Positions 6,002 to 6,954 of a stretch of DNA of 6,954 nt are shown here, one piece after another. Source of the DNA: Planctomycetota bacterium (lineage in GTDB: Bacteria > Planctomycetota > Planctomycetia > Pirellulales > Lacipirellulaceae); assembly GCA_013151315.1 (NCBI GenBank), contig JAADIN010000187.1, positions 1 to 6,954 of the forward strand, in the 5' to 3' direction. The position numbers were made by a program, and so were the translations under genes. A model generated the notes under the pieces. That model was not told the origin of the DNA, ran no database searches, and worked only from the letters and a program-made list of their open reading frames with translations. Positions within the stretch are counted from its first letter, which is position 1, and each line of letters opens with the position of its first letter.

Positions 6002-6352
6002 GTGATCGGAGCGGCGATCGAAGTCCATCGAATACTTGGAGCAGGGTTTCTTGAGAGTGTCTATGAGCAGGCACTGGCTGTCGAGCTTGCTCAGCGAGGA
6101 ATAGAATTCGAAAGACAAAAACCGGTTGAACTAAAATATAAGGAAATTGTAGTTGGCGACGCGCGGCTCGACTTGCTTGTTGGCGGGCAGCTAATTACCG
6201 AATTGAAGGCAGTTGATGCGATTCATCCGATTCACCACGCGCAAGTAATAAACTATTTGAAAGCAACGGGATTCGAATTAGGGCTTCTGATCAATTTCAA
6301 TGTCGAGCAACTCCGCACGGGTATAAAGAGAATTGTACTAACTAAGACATGA
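6002..6352 (+). CDS. GxxExxY family protein (PDDEXK-like, function unknown)
   Basis: A small 116-residue protein of the GxxExxY family (TIGR04256/PF13366, related to the PDDEXK nuclease fold); no biological role is established. The name-giving motif is GFLESVY at 15-21, after VIGAAIEVHRILGA. D57 in ARLDLLVG, E67-L-K69 in TELKAVDAI, and Q81/Y85 in HHAQVINYLK form the nuclease-like set. LGLLINFNV (93-101) and GIKRIVLTKT close the protein. The GTG at 6002 is the only usable in-frame start, yet the upstream codons from 5966 (EPSQQVDKLANQ, then V) also resemble the family's N-terminus. The true start is therefore uncertain, and the gene may have lost its ATG. Its codons are visibly more AT-rich than those of hom and apgM, suggesting transfer. 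It is bracketed by inverted CGCCAAGAG-type repeats and sits between apgM and lysC, where it has no evident link to amino acid synthesis. Confidence 0.85.
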   Translation: MIGAAIEVHRILGAGFLESVYEQALAVELAQRGIEFERQKPVELKYKEIVVGDARLDLLVGGQLITELKAVDAIHPIHHAQVINYLKATGFELGLLINFNVEQLRTGIKRIVLTKT

Positions 6353-6354
6353 AT

Positions 6355-6382
6355 CCTTGGCGCTCTTGGCGCTCTTGGCGGT
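6355..6382 (-). repeat. Right arm of inverted repeat around the intact GxxExxY gene (three 9-mers)
   Basis: Three tandem 9-mers, CTTGGCGCT (6356-6364), CTTGGCGCT (6365-6373) and CTTGGCGGT (6374-6382), start 3 bases after the GxxExxY stop. Bases 6355-6371 are the perfect reverse complement of 5937-5953. The different unit number (three here, two on the left) suggests slippage in the array. Confidence 0.85.
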
Positions 6383-6409
6383 TCATATTCGAAAGGAACC
6401 ACGCCAGGT

Positions 6410-6954
6410 ATGAGTTTAATCGTCCAAAAATTCGGCGGCACCAGTGTTGCCGATGCTGAGAAAATCCGCGCTGCCGCGCGGCGTGCCCTGCATGCTCAAC
6501 AGCAAGGCAATCAAGTCGTCATGGTCGTCAGCGCGATGGGCAAAAATACCGATGCGCTCGTGCGGGACAGGTCTGCGAGAGTCCGCCGGCACGCGAGATG
6601 GACATGCTCCTCTCAACCGGCGAGCAAGTCTCGGTCGCCGTGGTCGCGATGGCCATTCACGATCTGGGCGGCAAAGCGGTCAGCCTCACCGGCGGGCAAA
6701 TTGGCGTCCGCACCGACTCGAGCCACGGCAAGGCGCGCATCCAATCGATTTCGACCGACCGGATGAAAAAACTTCTTGACGAAGGCAACATCGTCATCGC
6801 GGCCGGTTTTCAGGGCGTCGACGACGATCTGAATATCACCACGCTCGGTCGTGGCGGGAGCGATACCTCGGCCGTTGCGCTGGCCGCCGTGCTGGGGGCC
6901 GACCTGTGCGAGATTTACACCGATGTTGACGGCGTCTTTACGACCGACCCGCGC
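6410..6954 (+). pseudogene. lysC: Aspartate kinase, frameshifted after codon 50 and cut by right edge
   Basis: ATP-dependent phosphorylation of aspartate, first step to lysine, threonine and methionine. The ATG at 6410 opens MSLIVQKFGGTSVADAEKI (KFGGTS at 7-12) and continues to VVMVVSAMGKNTDAL (37-50), all typical. Then the frame fails: the original frame reads RDRSARVRRHARW and stops at 6764-6766. From 6562, in the frame shifted by +2 (equivalent to -1), the sequence reads AGQVCESPPAREMDMLLSTG and continues without a break to EIYTDVDGVFTTDPR at the window end, including TTLGRGGSDTSAVALAAVLGA. Family members, as I remember them, have V-D-L-A-G here, so about 7 bases (the end of V plus D-L) seem to be missing between 6561 and 6562. 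This is a real deletion or a sequence error. AAAGGA at 6392-6397 is the likely ribosome binding site, slightly far from the ATG. Confidence 0.9.

Noticed and set aside
6356..6382. Tandem 9-mers as a CRISPR-like or iteron array
   Set aside because: The units are contiguous without spacers, only three in number, and have an inverted partner at 5937-5954. No replication or cas gene is nearby.

Overview
The window looks like chromosomal DNA of a GC-rich, free-living bacterium, most likely a planctomycete and perhaps of the Pirellulales. The grounds are the style of the LeuRS (an insertion before the editing domain and a zinc knuckle without cysteines), the GlgC N-terminus, the pairing of hom with an ApgM-type 'proposed homoserine kinase', and the short low-complexity repeats at gene borders. 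This assignment is inferred from family resemblance, not from a search.

Left part, minus strand (1-2761): a complete leuS (leucyl-tRNA synthetase) is followed 5 bases later by the first 67 codons of glgC (glucose-1-phosphate adenylyltransferase), which runs off the left edge. A divergent intergenic region (2762-2964) holds four tandem 7-bp units and a plausible promoter for the rightward genes.

Right part, plus strand (2965-6954): an aspartate-family (threonine/lysine) cluster in the order hom (homoserine dehydrogenase), apgM-type alkaline-phosphatase-superfamily gene (probably the homoserine kinase of this pathway), lysC (aspartate kinase, cut by the right edge). Together these would provide aspartate to aspartyl phosphate, the semialdehyde to homoserine, and homoserine to O-phosphohomoserine.

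Two things disturb this cluster. First, each of its two gaps is occupied by a GxxExxY (PDDEXK-like) cassette bracketed by inverted low-complexity repeats. The one at 4269-4680 is a wreck: only the two ends of the GxxExxY gene remain, and the middle is replaced by a 214-bp imperfect palindrome that looks like a MITE (terminal inverted repeats starting GTAAYACTTCAG, 8-bp direct repeats AAATTAAC). The one at 5937-6382 carries a nearly complete GxxExxY gene between inverted CGCCAAGAG-type 9-mers. Second, both hom and lysC read as frameshifted. The last 20 or so residues of hom lie in another frame behind a TGA, and lysC changes frame after about 50 codons. Either the sequence has indel errors here or the pathway genes are decaying.

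No tRNA, rRNA, CRISPR array or convincing intrinsic terminator was seen.
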